This document shows, in pieces, positions 27,723-36,201 of a DNA stretch of 64,000 nucleotides (positions are counted from its first letter, which is position 1; each line of letters begins with the position of its first letter). The stretch is from an uncultured Pseudomonadota bacterium (GTDB lineage: Bacteria > Myxococcota_A > UBA9160 > PR03). Below the pieces are notes generated by a model. That model was not told where the DNA came from and did not search any database. It saw nothing but the letters and a program-made list of their open reading frames with translations. The position numbers and the translations under genes were made by a program. The stretch is from NCBI GenBank assembly GCA_900696485.1, contig CAADGG010000044.1, positions 1 to 64,000 on the forward strand, read 5' to 3'.

Positions 27723-29374
27723 CTCGGGGGTCCCGCCTTGGCCAGGCTGATCGTCACGCTGAAGTTGTTGCCGCCGCGTGTGGCGTCGGCCTGGACCTCG
27801 CTGACGCGGATGTCTCCGAAGTTCGGGAATCCGGCCAGCGCCGCCCGCAGCCGATCGACGGCGGCGAAGCTCTCGGTATGTCCGCGGACACGGACGACCT
27901 GGCCGTCGATCGACAGCTCTTCGAACACGACCGCGAGGTCCGGGGGAACCAGCTTCGAGATCTCCGCGAGCAGGTCGAGAGCGGACAGGTTGCCGCCATA
28001 GATCCCGAGCAGGTCCGCACGCTGCTGCGCCTGTTGCAGTGTGTCCTGGAGTGCGCGGGAGACGTTCGCCGGCAGCGGGCGGCCCGGGGCGGCCTGCTGC
28101 CAGATCGCGGCGAGCTCCGCTTCGAGGCGGCTGGCTCGGCGCGCTTCGAGCACGATCGAGTTGAGGCCGGTCGCGATCAGAAGCGCCAGCGCTGCGGCCG
28201 CCCAGCCCACACTGCCGCGCAGCTCCCGCGCGATCCGGAACAGATCCCGGCGCGGCGCGAACTCGTCGCGCATCAGGTTGGTCTGCGTCCGCGCCTTCAG
28301 CGTGCCGCGCAGCGCCAGCGCCAGCGCGGGGGCGAAGCGCAGCGGATCCCCACCGGCGAGCAGCGCGCTGGCCGGCGAAGCCGGCGCGATCGAGAGCCGA
28401 GCGGTGGGGATCCCGGTGCGTTCGGCGAGGAACGAATCGATCCGCTGCAGCCGGGCCCCGCCGCCGATCAGGACGATTCCGTCGATCGACTTGTCCGCGG
28501 CGGCACCGAGCATCGCGTCGAGGCCGCCGAGCGTGCGCAACAGATCGCGTGCCAGCCGGTCGAGGACGCGCAGCGCGCCGGCGGCGCCGGCGGCGCCGAT
28601 GACCCCGTCGCGCTCCTTGCTGCGCTCGGCCTCCTCGAACGAGACGCTGCGCTCGCGAGCCAGCGCGGCGGTGAGGTGCGCACCGCCGAGCGGTAGCGTG
28701 CGCGCAAACCGAGGCGCACCGTCGACGGTGAGGCAGAGGGTCGTCTTGCGGTGTCCGAGATCGAGCAGCAGACGCGTGCCGGGCAGCGGGATCCACTCGG
28801 CGAGGTTGGCGAGCACGAGGCCCTCGACCTCGAGCACCCGCGGCAGCACACCGCACTCCCGCAGCGCGTTCAAGCGCATCGCCACCTCGCGGCGCGGCGT
28901 GACGGTGGCGACGATCTCCGCCGTCCCGGCTTCGCCGCCGACGCGCTCCCAGTCGACGAACACGTCCTCGAGGTCGAACGGGGTCTCGCTCTCGACCTCG
29001 AAGGGCACGGCCTGCGCGATGCGCCGCCGATCCCGGAATGGCAGGTGCAGACGCCGCCGCGCGACGCGGTCGCCGGGGATCGCGCAGACGAGGCGTGCGC
29101 CGGCCAGCATCGACGGCTCCGCCCAGCTTCGCAGCGCCGTCGCGAGTTCGGGCGCGAGCGCCGGCGGCGTGGTGGCGCCGGCCTCGGGGTCGCCCGCGCC
29201 GGTGGCTTCGGCGGCCGTCGCCTCGACCGGCTGCGCGGAGGGGTCCGCCGTCGCCTCCGGCGCGACCGGGATCGTCTCGACGCGAACCAGCTCGATGCCG
29301 CGCAGCGTCTGGCGCAGCTCCACCACCTTGATGGCGGAGCTGCCGAGATCGATGCCGAGCGTGCGACCGAGCAT
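27719..29374 (-). CDS. gspL: Type II secretion platform protein GspL (PilM/PilN-like)
   Basis: 551 residues. The N-terminal actin-like cytosolic domain starts GIDLGSSAIKVVEL and carries DLGHRKTTL and GIVLIGGGARLQ; this region binds the GspE ATPase. It is followed by a transmembrane helix (about 385-405) and a periplasmic ferredoxin-like domain. An Ala/Pro/Glu-rich insert of about 30 residues interrupts the actin-like fold near residues 45-75. Its stop overlaps gspM by 4 nt. Confidence 0.9.
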   Translation of the reverse strand: MLGRTLGIDLGSSAIKVVELRQTLRGIELVRVETIPVAPEATADPSAQPVEATAAEATGAGDPEAGATTPPALAPELATALRSWAEPSMLAGARLVCAIPGDRVARRRLHLPFRDRRRIAQAVPFEVESETPFDLEDVFVDWERVGGEAGTAEIVATVTPRREVAMRLNALRECGVLPRVLEVEGLVLANLAEWIPLPGTRLLLDLGHRKTTLCLTVDGAPRFARTLPLGGAHLTAALARERSVSFEEAERSKERDGVIGAAGAAGALRVLDRLARDLLRTLGGLDAMLGAAADKSIDGIVLIGGGARLQRIDSFLAERTGIPTARLSIAPASPASALLAGGDPLRFAPALALALRGTLKARTQTNLMRDEFAPRRDLFRIARELRGSVGWAAAALALLIATGLNSIVLEARRASRLEAELAAIWQQAAPGRPLPANVSRALQDTLQQAQQRADLLGIYGGNLSALDLLAEISKLVPPDLAVVFEELSIDGQVVRVRGHTESFAAVDRLRAALAGFPNFGDIRVSEVQADATRGGNNFSVTISLAKAGPPR

Positions 29375-29389
29375 GGGCGGATGGATACC

Positions 29390-30562
29390 TCACCGGACGC
29401 GCCAGGCCAGCCGCTGGATCGCCGCCGGGTCGCTGCGGTCCAGGATCGTTTCGATGCTCCGTTCGACATCGACCACCCGGGCGGTGGCCCGGACCCGGAA
29501 GATGGTCGAGCGGTCGACCATCGGCGGGCTGATCGTCTCGCCGCCGAACAGCTCCTGGATGGGAGTACAGCCGCCTCCGGCGCTGGCGGCGCTGCACAGC
29601 ACGTTGTCGTCCCGGGCGTCGAGGATCCGGCGGACGTCCTCTTCCTCGACCGGGCGCATGCCGGACACGTCGGTCCCGACCGTGAGCTGCGCGAGCACCC
29701 AGGATGGGGCCGTGTTGAGGTTGATCCCACCGGTGCCGGCCAGCGGCCAGACCGTGACGTACGGGCGCAAGGCGTCGACCAACGGGCCGTCGAAGCCTTC
29801 CACCAGGCGCAACTCGTCGATCGCGAGCAGCGAGCGATTGGCGGCCCGGTAGGGCGGGCTCCGCTGCTGGTACGGTTCGTCTTCGGGCCCGCCACTCTGG
29901 CGCACCTCGTCTTCGTCGACCCAGTCGAGCAGGCCTTCGGCCAGCGCCTGGGGGTCATAGGCCTTCTCCTCGGGCCGCCCGGGCAGGCCGTCGATCACGC
30001 GCTCGAGAAATCCGTGCAGGAACAGCCGGCGTGTCTCGACGCCGCTGCGTCCGCCGCCGAGTCCTCCGGTCGCCCGTGCGGCTTGTCGCCCGACGGTGTC
30101 GGTGCGGTCGCCAGTCGCCGCCCCCGCACCCTCGGAGGCCGCCTCGCTGCCGAGGCCGATCCCTCCCGCGCCGGCCAGCGCGTTCAGGTTGAGGCGTGCC
30201 GCCGCATCCTCGATCTCGAGGCGCAGCGAGGTTTCCGACGCGTCATCCACGAACACCGGCTCGAGGCCCGCCCGCGCCCACACGTCCCAGGCGCTGTCGG
30301 GTCGAGCTTCGCCGGCATCGAGCCGCAGATCCTCGAGCAGCAAGGCCTCGGCAAGGCGGATGCCGCCGCGTGCCAGGGCCTCGGCGGCGGCGGCCCGGTC
30401 GCGGTTGACGGCGATTCCAGCGTCGACGGCGACGCGTCGCAGGAAGGTGGCGATCGTCGCCGTCAGCAGCAGGATGAAGAACAACACGGCGAACAGCACG
30501 ACGCCGCGCCGGCGACGGTCGGCGGATCGGTCCGTGTGTCGCAGCGATCGATCGACTCTCAT
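29390..30562 (-). CDS. gspK: Minor pseudopilin GspK
   Basis: 390 residues. A basic leader ends in RRRRG followed by the hydrophobic pseudopilin helix (VVLFAVLFFILLLTATIATF), and the large globular domain contains the helix-hairpin-helix-like NLNTAPSWVLAQL typical of GspK. GspK caps the pseudopilus with GspI and GspJ. Glu5 of the mature helix is not obvious, which is normal for GspK. ATG overlaps gspJ by 4 nt. Confidence 0.9.
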   Translation of the reverse strand: MRVDRSLRHTDRSADRRRRGVVLFAVLFFILLLTATIATFLRRVAVDAGIAVNRDRAAAAEALARGGIRLAEALLLEDLRLDAGEARPDSAWDVWARAGLEPVFVDDASETSLRLEIEDAAARLNLNALAGAGGIGLGSEAASEGAGAATGDRTDTVGRQAARATGGLGGGRSGVETRRLFLHGFLERVIDGLPGRPEEKAYDPQALAEGLLDWVDEDEVRQSGGPEDEPYQQRSPPYRAANRSLLAIDELRLVEGFDGPLVDALRPYVTVWPLAGTGGINLNTAPSWVLAQLTVGTDVSGMRPVEEEDVRRILDARDDNVLCSAASAGGGCTPIQELFGGETISPPMVDRSTIFRVRATARVVDVERSIETILDRSDPAAIQRLAWRVR

Positions 30563-31530
30563 CGGCAGTTCGGCGGCAGGCTCGCCACCCCTTCGAGCAG
30601 GTCGGCGACCTCGCGGATGGGTCGGCCTCGGAAGGACTCGGCGAGGGCCTCGATGTCCGGCGGAAGGGAACGGAACAGGTCCGGGTTGGCGGCGATGCAG
30701 TCGTCGACGGTCATCCCGCCGTCGGCGAGCTCCGCGTCATCGGATTTCTCGGCCCCGTCCGCCGGCTGTTCGTCATCGGGAATCCCGTCGCCGTCCGCGT
30801 CGCGTCCGGCGACCGGCACGCCGGCCGCCTCGAGCTGCTGTTCGAGATCGAGCGTCCGCAGCGGGAGTGACACGCGTCGCGTGTACGGACCGTCGATCTG
30901 ATCGGTCTCGTCGTCGAGGAAGAACGAGACCTGGATCTCCGCTGCTCGCGGCAGATCGCTGGACTCGGCCAGCGCCGACGAATCCCAGCGTGCGACGGAG
31001 ACGCCGTCGTCGCCGAACAGGAACACGCCGAAGCTCGCGATCCGGCCGGCGACCCGTTCGCTGTCGTCGCGCGTCGGGAACGAGAGATCGCGCGTCTCGG
31101 GTAGCTGTGGCGAACTCCAGCGCCGCAACTCGAAATCGCCCTGCTCGGAGCGCTCCAGCAGCCAGGCCACCATCTGCAGGTCCGACTCCGCCGTCTCGGG
31201 GCTGCGTGGGTGTCGCCCGCGGCTCACGAACTTGAGCCGCTGCGCGCCGAGCTCCGGGTCGTCCGCCTCGGCCAGGAACAGCCAGGGGTGGAACAACGGG
31301 TCCACCGGCCCGGGCTTCTTGACCAGCACGGCACCTTCGAGGTCGCGCGCCACCCGGTCGAGCAACACCACGGCGCGACGGGCGTTCCGCCCGCGGGTGA
31401 CGGCGTCGCTGCTGGCTCGGGACAGATCCCGGTAGAAATCGATCGCGACGCCGAGGACCAGGCTCGTCAACAGCAGCACGGCGAGCACCTCGATCAACGT
31501 GAAGCCGTTGCGGTGCGCGCGGCTCTTCAT
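30559..31530 (-). CDS. gspJ: Minor pseudopilin GspJ with a calcium-loop-like extension
   Basis: 323 residues. The prepilin cleavage site and helix are GFTLIEVLAVLLLTSLVLGV, processed by the GspO peptidase. Core GspJ features are the YRDLSRASS segment and a beta-rich body. After residue 240 there is an acidic extension with the DADGDGIPDDE motif (244-254), like the Ca-binding loops of thrombospondin type 3 or dockerin repeats. Length exceeds the usual GspJ of about 200 residues. Stop and start overlap the neighbours by 4 nt. Confidence 0.9.
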   Translation of the reverse strand: MKSRAHRNGFTLIEVLAVLLLTSLVLGVAIDFYRDLSRASSDAVTRGRNARRAVVLLDRVARDLEGAVLVKKPGPVDPLFHPWLFLAEADDPELGAQRLKFVSRGRHPRSPETAESDLQMVAWLLERSEQGDFELRRWSSPQLPETRDLSFPTRDDSERVAGRIASFGVFLFGDDGVSVARWDSSALAESSDLPRAAEIQVSFFLDDETDQIDGPYTRRVSLPLRTLDLEQQLEAAGVPVAGRDADGDGIPDDEQPADGAEKSDDAELADGGMTVDDCIAANPDLFRSLPPDIEALAESFRGRPIREVADLLEGVASLPPNCR

Positions 31531-32126
31531 TGCTCGGCTCCGGCCGGCGCTGCGCCCGTCGCATCCGGCGTCCCGGCCGCTTCCGCCGCCGCGCCGAGTG
31601 CCGAGATCGTCTCGGCGGCCGCCTCCGGGTCCAGCCCGAACGTGGTGCGTGTCACCGTGCGCTCGCCCCAGCCTTCGCTCCAGGCGACGGTGATCTCGAC
31701 GCGGCGGAGCGGGCTGGCCTGACCGCCGGTGCCGACGAGCAGGCTCGGTCCGAGCTCGCGGCCCTCGCGGCGGGATTCACCGGGCCGGCGCGCCGCGTCT
31801 TCCGCACGCTGGAGCGCGCGCGGCAACTCGAGCTCGGGGATCTGCACGTCGAAGGGGGTGACCCGGATCGAGATCGAGAAGTCGCCGTCGCTCTGCTCGT
31901 CCTCGCCGAGCGGCGGGGCGGCGCCCTGGTCGAAGGCGCTCTCGACGCCGGCCGCCACGCGATCGGCCAGCAACGTGGCCTCGAAGCGGCGCGCCGCCTC
32001 GCCCTCGCGCTGGAGACCCTGGATCCCCGCACCGCCGAGCACCGTGTACGCGATGCCGAGCAGTGCCACCGCCGCCAGGACCTCGAGCAGCGTAAAGCCG
32101 GAGCCGGTGCGCTCAGCGACTCGCAT
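31527..32126 (-). CDS. gspI: Minor pseudopilin GspI
   Basis: 199 residues. The leader MRVAERTGSGFTLLEVLAAV has the Gly-Phe cleavage site and Glu5. The globular part is larger than typical (about 125 residues), with an Ala-rich C-terminal tail. The ATG at 32124-32126 lies inside the gspH end (14-bp overlap); an upstream ATG at 32144 is an alternative. It forms the pseudopilus tip with GspJ and GspK. Confidence 0.88.
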   Translation of the reverse strand: MRVAERTGSGFTLLEVLAAVALLGIAYTVLGGAGIQGLQREGEAARRFEATLLADRVAAGVESAFDQGAAPPLGEDEQSDGDFSISIRVTPFDVQIPELELPRALQRAEDAARRPGESRREGRELGPSLLVGTGGQASPLRRVEITVAWSEGWGERTVTRTTFGLDPEAAAETISALGAAAEAAGTPDATGAAPAGAEQ

Positions 32127-32724
32127 CGACGACCAGCACCGCATCGGCGAGTGCCTGCACCTCGATCTCGTAGAGCGTGCCTCCTTCGGCGGCGACGAGT
32201 GACACCACGGCCGGATCGGCTACGCCGTCGGCGCCGAGCGTCAGCGTGACGACGCCGCGGTCGAGCGTGCCGTCCGGAAACCGGACGGCGCCGAACACCA
32301 CGTCGTCCCCGAGTCCGCGAGGGCGCCCGAGAGCCCCCGGCACCGGCTCGAACGACGGCCCCGTATCGAGCGCGCTCGGCGGAGTCATGTCGACCTGGCG
32401 CGAGCCGGGGGCGCGCTCGTCGTGAGCGGCGGCCGTGGCCTCCGAAACGGTGGGCGGCGGGGGCGCCCATTCCACCCAGTGTCGCCCCGCCTCGAGATCC
32501 AGCACGACGTGATGCGGGCGCGCCGTCATGATCGCGCGCTGGCGCGCGAACTCGAAAGATTCGCCGAGCGTCTCTGCCTCGTTCCGCACCGCCCGTCCGC
32601 CGCCGACCTGGAAGCGCGGCAGGGCGAAGCCGGCGATCAACGCGAAGATCGCGAGCACCGCGAGCAGTTCGATCAGCGTGAAGCCGCTGCGCCCGGAGCG
32701 AGCGCGAGCCCGGCCCGTCGTCAC
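32113..32724 (-). CDS. gspH: Minor pseudopilin GspH
   Basis: 203 residues. GTG start at 32722-32724, coupled to the gspG stop (GTGA). The leader ends SGRSG before FTLIELLAVLAIFALIAGFA, a standard prepilin site with Glu5. The ARQRAIMTARPHHVVLDL strand is the usual GspH signature. A Pro/Ser-rich loop of about 60 residues follows it. Confidence 0.88.
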   Translation of the reverse strand: MTTGRARARSGRSGFTLIELLAVLAIFALIAGFALPRFQVGGGRAVRNEAETLGESFEFARQRAIMTARPHHVVLDLEAGRHWVEWAPPPPTVSEATAAAHDERAPGSRQVDMTPPSALDTGPSFEPVPGALGRPRGLGDDVVFGAVRFPDGTLDRGVVTLTLGADGVADPAVVSLVAAEGGTLYEIEVQALADAVLVVDASR

Positions 32725-33191
32725 GAGGCTCCTTCCTGGTTCCAGTTGCCGATGTCGGCATCGGTGCCGGAGCCGCCCGGCTTGCCGTCGGCGCCGTGGC
32801 TCCACAGGTCGAACGAGTACGGGTTGTTCTGACCGGGGGCGAGATACTCGTATTCGTTGCTCCACGGGTCGAGCGGCACGCGGCCGCCGGACAGATACCC
32901 CTCGGGCCGGTAGTTCTTCGGGATCGGGTCGATGCTCGGGGGCCGGATCAGCGCTTCGAGCCCCTGATCCGTCGTCGGGTACTTGCCGTTGTCCATGCGA
33001 TAGAAGTCCAGCGCGGCCTCGATCTGTTTGATCTGCGTCTGGGCGGTCGTGACCCGGGCGCGGTCGATCTGTCCGAAGATCGCGGCGCCGACGATTCCGC
33101 CGAGCAGGCCGATGATCAGCACCACGGCCATGATCTCGATCAGCGTGAAGGCGGCGCGGCGGCGTCGCGATCGGGCTTGTGAAGCGGACAT
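32721..33191 (-). CDS. gspG: Major pseudopilin GspG
   Basis: 156 residues, the main subunit of the pseudopilus that pushes substrates through the secretin. The leader ends RRRRA before FTLIEIMAVVLIIGLLGGI; Phe+1 and Glu+5 are present. NGKYPTTDQGLEAL and the C-terminal Ca-binding region (DLWSHGADGKPGGSGTDADI, with the conserved acidic residues) are typical. A GGAG-type RBS precedes the ATG. Confidence 0.95.
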   Translation of the reverse strand: MSASQARSRRRRAAFTLIEIMAVVLIIGLLGGIVGAAIFGQIDRARVTTAQTQIKQIEAALDFYRMDNGKYPTTDQGLEALIRPPSIDPIPKNYRPEGYLSGGRVPLDPWSNEYEYLAPGQNNPYSFDLWSHGADGKPGGSGTDADIGNWNQEGAS

Positions 33192-33200
33192 GGGCTTCTC

Positions 33201-34436
33201 CTAGGTTCCGAGCGAAGTCGTGACGTCGAGCAACGGCACGAGCGTCGCGGCGATGATGACGATGACGATGCCCACCATGAGCAGGATCAACAGCGGTTCG
33301 AGCAGCGCGGTGAGCCGGGAGACGGACGTCTCCACCTGCTCCTCGTAGGTCTGGGCGACCTTCTCGAGCATGGATTCCAGCTCGCCGGAGCGTTCCCCGA
33401 CTTCGACCATGTGCACCACCATCGGAGGGAAGTGACCGCTGGCGCGCAGCGGCTGCGCGAGCGAGGCGCCCTCCGTGACGCTGTCTCGTGCCGCGTCGAT
33501 GGCGTGACCGAGCACGACGTTGTTGGCGACGTGCTTGGAGATGTCGAGCGCCCGCACGATCGGGATCCCGCCGGCGAGCAGGGTCGAGAGCGTGCGCGTG
33601 AAGCGCGAGATCGCGATCAGCCGCACCGTGCGGCCGACCACGGGCAGCCGGAGCTGCCACGCGTCGAGCCGGGCGCGGCCGGCCTCCGTGCGGGCCACGG
33701 CGCGGAAGCCGAAGGCCAGCGCGACGCCACCGAGTCCGAGCGCCCACCACCAGTCGCGCGCGAAGTGCGAACCCTCGATGATGAGCTTCGTAAACCACGG
33801 GAGCGGGCGGTTCAGGCTCGCGAGCAACTCGGTGATCTGCGGCAGCACCACGGTCACGAGCACCGCCACCACCAGGCCCGCGAAGCCCAACATGATGGCC
33901 GGATAGATCAGGATCGAGGTCACCTTGTTGCGCAGCCGCACCTGGCCCTCGAGGTAGTCGGCGAGCCGGTCGAGCACGGTCTCGAGGGCGCCGCCCGCCT
34001 CGCCGGCGCGCACCATGCCGACGTAGAGGTCGGAGAACGGGCCCGCCTGGGCCATCGCATCGCCCAGCGACGCGCCCTCGTTCACGCGGTCCCGGATCCG
34101 GCCGAGCACGCCCTTCAGCCGTGCGCCCTCGACCTGTTCGGTCAACGCCGAGAGCGCCTGCACCAGTGGCACGCCGGCGCCGACCAGCGTCGAGAGCTGG
34201 CGCGTGGCGAGCGCCAGGTCGAGCATCGAGATCCGCCGCAAGCGCTCGAGGGAGAGCGAGGGGCTCGCGCGCTGCGCGCGGGCCGGCGCGGGCGGGGCGG
34301 CGCTCTCCGTGAGCGCGGTCAGGAAGATGCCGTCGCGTTTGAGTCGCGTACGCGCCGCGCGCGCGCTGTCGGCGTCCACGAAGCCGCGTGTCGCGCGGCC
34401 CGCCTGGGTCACTCCTCGATAGGCGAATAGCGGCAA
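33201..34436 (-). CDS. gspF: Type II secretion inner-membrane protein GspF
   Basis: 411 residues, polytopic platform protein with two homologous F domains. Three hydrophobic helices are visible (near residues 170-195, 220-240 and 375-400), and the sequences QLSTLVGAGVPLVQAL and FTRTLSTLLAGGIPIVRAL mark the duplicated domain starts. The best start is TTG at 34434-34436 (gives (M)PLFAYRG, as in homologues). A CTG two codons earlier is better spaced from GAGGG and cannot be excluded. Confidence 0.9.
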   Translation of the reverse strand: MPLFAYRGVTQAGRATRGFVDADSARAARTRLKRDGIFLTALTESAAPPAPARAQRASPSLSLERLRRISMLDLALATRQLSTLVGAGVPLVQALSALTEQVEGARLKGVLGRIRDRVNEGASLGDAMAQAGPFSDLYVGMVRAGEAGGALETVLDRLADYLEGQVRLRNKVTSILIYPAIMLGFAGLVVAVLVTVVLPQITELLASLNRPLPWFTKLIIEGSHFARDWWWALGLGGVALAFGFRAVARTEAGRARLDAWQLRLPVVGRTVRLIAISRFTRTLSTLLAGGIPIVRALDISKHVANNVVLGHAIDAARDSVTEGASLAQPLRASGHFPPMVVHMVEVGERSGELESMLEKVAQTYEEQVETSVSRLTALLEPLLILLMVGIVIVIIAATLVPLLDVTTSLGT

Positions 34437-34455
34437 ATCCAGTCCCGGACCCTCG

Positions 34456-36201
34456 TCACAGCTCTGCGACGAGAGTCTCTTCCTCGGTCGCGCGCAGGAC
34501 CTCGGCGACCGATGTGATTCCGCGCAGGACCTTGCGGGCGCCGTCGACGCGCAGCGTGCGCATGCCGCCGGCCACGGCCTGTCGCTTGATGCGCTTGGCA
34601 TCGACGTTCTGGGCGATGAGTTCGCGGACGGCATCGTCGACGAGCATGAGCTCGAAGATGCCGAGCCGGCCGCGATATCCGGTCTGGTTGCAGTGCTCGC
34701 AGGCGCCCGGGCGGTACAGCGTGACGGGCCTCGGCGGCGGCCGGATGCCGATCTCCGCCAGTTCCTCCGCTGTCGCTTCGTAGGCTTCCCGGCAGTGTGA
34801 GCACAACACCCGGACCAGGCGCTGGGCGAGCACCGCCACCAGCGACGAGGCGACCAGGAAGCGCTCGACACCCATGTCGACGAGCCGGGTGATCGCGCTC
34901 GGCGCATCGTTCGTGTGCAGGGTGGCGAAGACCAGGTGACCGGTGAGCGACGCCTGGATCGCGATCTCGGCGGTTTCGAGGTCGCGGATCTCGCCGACCA
35001 GGACGACATCCGGGTCCTGCCGCAGGATCGAGCGCAGCCCCGACGCGAAGGTGAGTCCGATCTTCGGGTTGACCTCGATCTGCCCGATGCCGGGCAGCTG
35101 GATCTCGACCGGATCCTCGACGGTGATGATGTTGACGTCGAGCGTGTTGATGCGCGCCAGGGCGCCGTACAGCGTGGTGGTCTTGCCGCTGCCGGTCGGG
35201 CCGGTGACCAGCATGATCCCGTTGGGTCGTGCGATCAGCTTGTGCCAGGCCTTGAGATGGTCCTCGTCGAAGCCGAGGTGCTCGAGGTTCAGCATCTCGG
35301 TCGTGCGCGGCAGCAGCCGCATCACGACGCGCTCGCCGTGCGCCACCGGCAGCGTCGACAGGCGCACGTCGTAGTCACGTCCGGCGATCTTGAGCCGGAT
35401 CCGGCCATCCTGCGGCAGCCGTTTCTCGGCGATGTTGAGCCCGCCCATGATCTTGATGCGCGAGACGATCGGCGCTTGCAGCGAGCGCGGCAGCGGGCGC
35501 ACCGGCTCGTAGAGGATGTCGTCGATGCGGAAGCGGACGCGGATCTCACGCTCGAACGGCTCCATGTGCACGTCGCTGGCGCGCTCCTTCACCGCATGCT
35601 GGAGCAGCGAGTTGACGAGCCGGATGATCGGCGCATCGTCGGATGCATCGAGCAGGTCCTGGGGCTCGTGGCTGATCTCGTCGGCGATCGCGTAGAGATC
35701 CTCGCTGGCGTCGAGCGCCAGCGCTTCCGCCGACGCCGGGCCGCGGTCGTAGACCTGGTTGATCGCATCGAGGATCGCGCGCCGCGGCGCCAGCTCCGCA
35801 CGAACGTCGGCGCCGTCGAAGAGCAGTCGCAGGTCGTCGAGCGGCTCGGTCTCGAACGGGTCGGCGATCGCCACGCAGATCGCGCCGTCGTCGTCGCGGC
35901 CGAGCGGCAGCAGGGCGTGCTGCTTCGCGAACGCGATCGGCACGCGGTCGACCAGTGCCGGATCGCAGGCGGCGGCGTCGAGCGTGGGCCGCGCCGCGAG
36001 GCCCAGTTCGCTCGCCATCGTGCCGAGTGTCGCCTCGACGTCGACGAGGCGCTCGTCGAGGACGACGTCGAGGACGGTCCGTCCACTGTCCTCCGCCCGC
36101 CCGCGGGCGGCCGTCAACAGCTCGGCCGACAAGCCACTGGCGCGCGCCAGCAGCGCATCGAGCGACAGCGCTTCGACGGGCGCCGGGGCGACGCCGGTCA
36201 C
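34456..36201 (-). CDS. gspE: Type II secretion ATPase GspE
   Basis: 581 residues, hexameric motor ATPase at the inner membrane. The Walker A box is GPTGSGKTT, the Asp box ITVEDPVE, Walker B GEIRD, and the His box HTNDAPSAITR. The CxxC pairs LCSHC and ACEHC form the zinc finger typical of GspE. The N-terminal domain (about 1-180) is the GspL-binding type. GTG start at 36199-36201 overlaps the gspD stop by 4 nt. Confidence 0.95.
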   Translation of the reverse strand: MTGVAPAPVEALSLDALLARASGLSAELLTAARGRAEDSGRTVLDVVLDERLVDVEATLGTMASELGLAARPTLDAAACDPALVDRVPIAFAKQHALLPLGRDDDGAICVAIADPFETEPLDDLRLLFDGADVRAELAPRRAILDAINQVYDRGPASAEALALDASEDLYAIADEISHEPQDLLDASDDAPIIRLVNSLLQHAVKERASDVHMEPFEREIRVRFRIDDILYEPVRPLPRSLQAPIVSRIKIMGGLNIAEKRLPQDGRIRLKIAGRDYDVRLSTLPVAHGERVVMRLLPRTTEMLNLEHLGFDEDHLKAWHKLIARPNGIMLVTGPTGSGKTTTLYGALARINTLDVNIITVEDPVEIQLPGIGQIEVNPKIGLTFASGLRSILRQDPDVVLVGEIRDLETAEIAIQASLTGHLVFATLHTNDAPSAITRLVDMGVERFLVASSLVAVLAQRLVRVLCSHCREAYEATAEELAEIGIRPPPRPVTLYRPGACEHCNQTGYRGRLGIFELMLVDDAVRELIAQNVDAKRIKRQAVAGGMRTLRVDGARKVLRGITSVAEVLRATEEETLVAEL

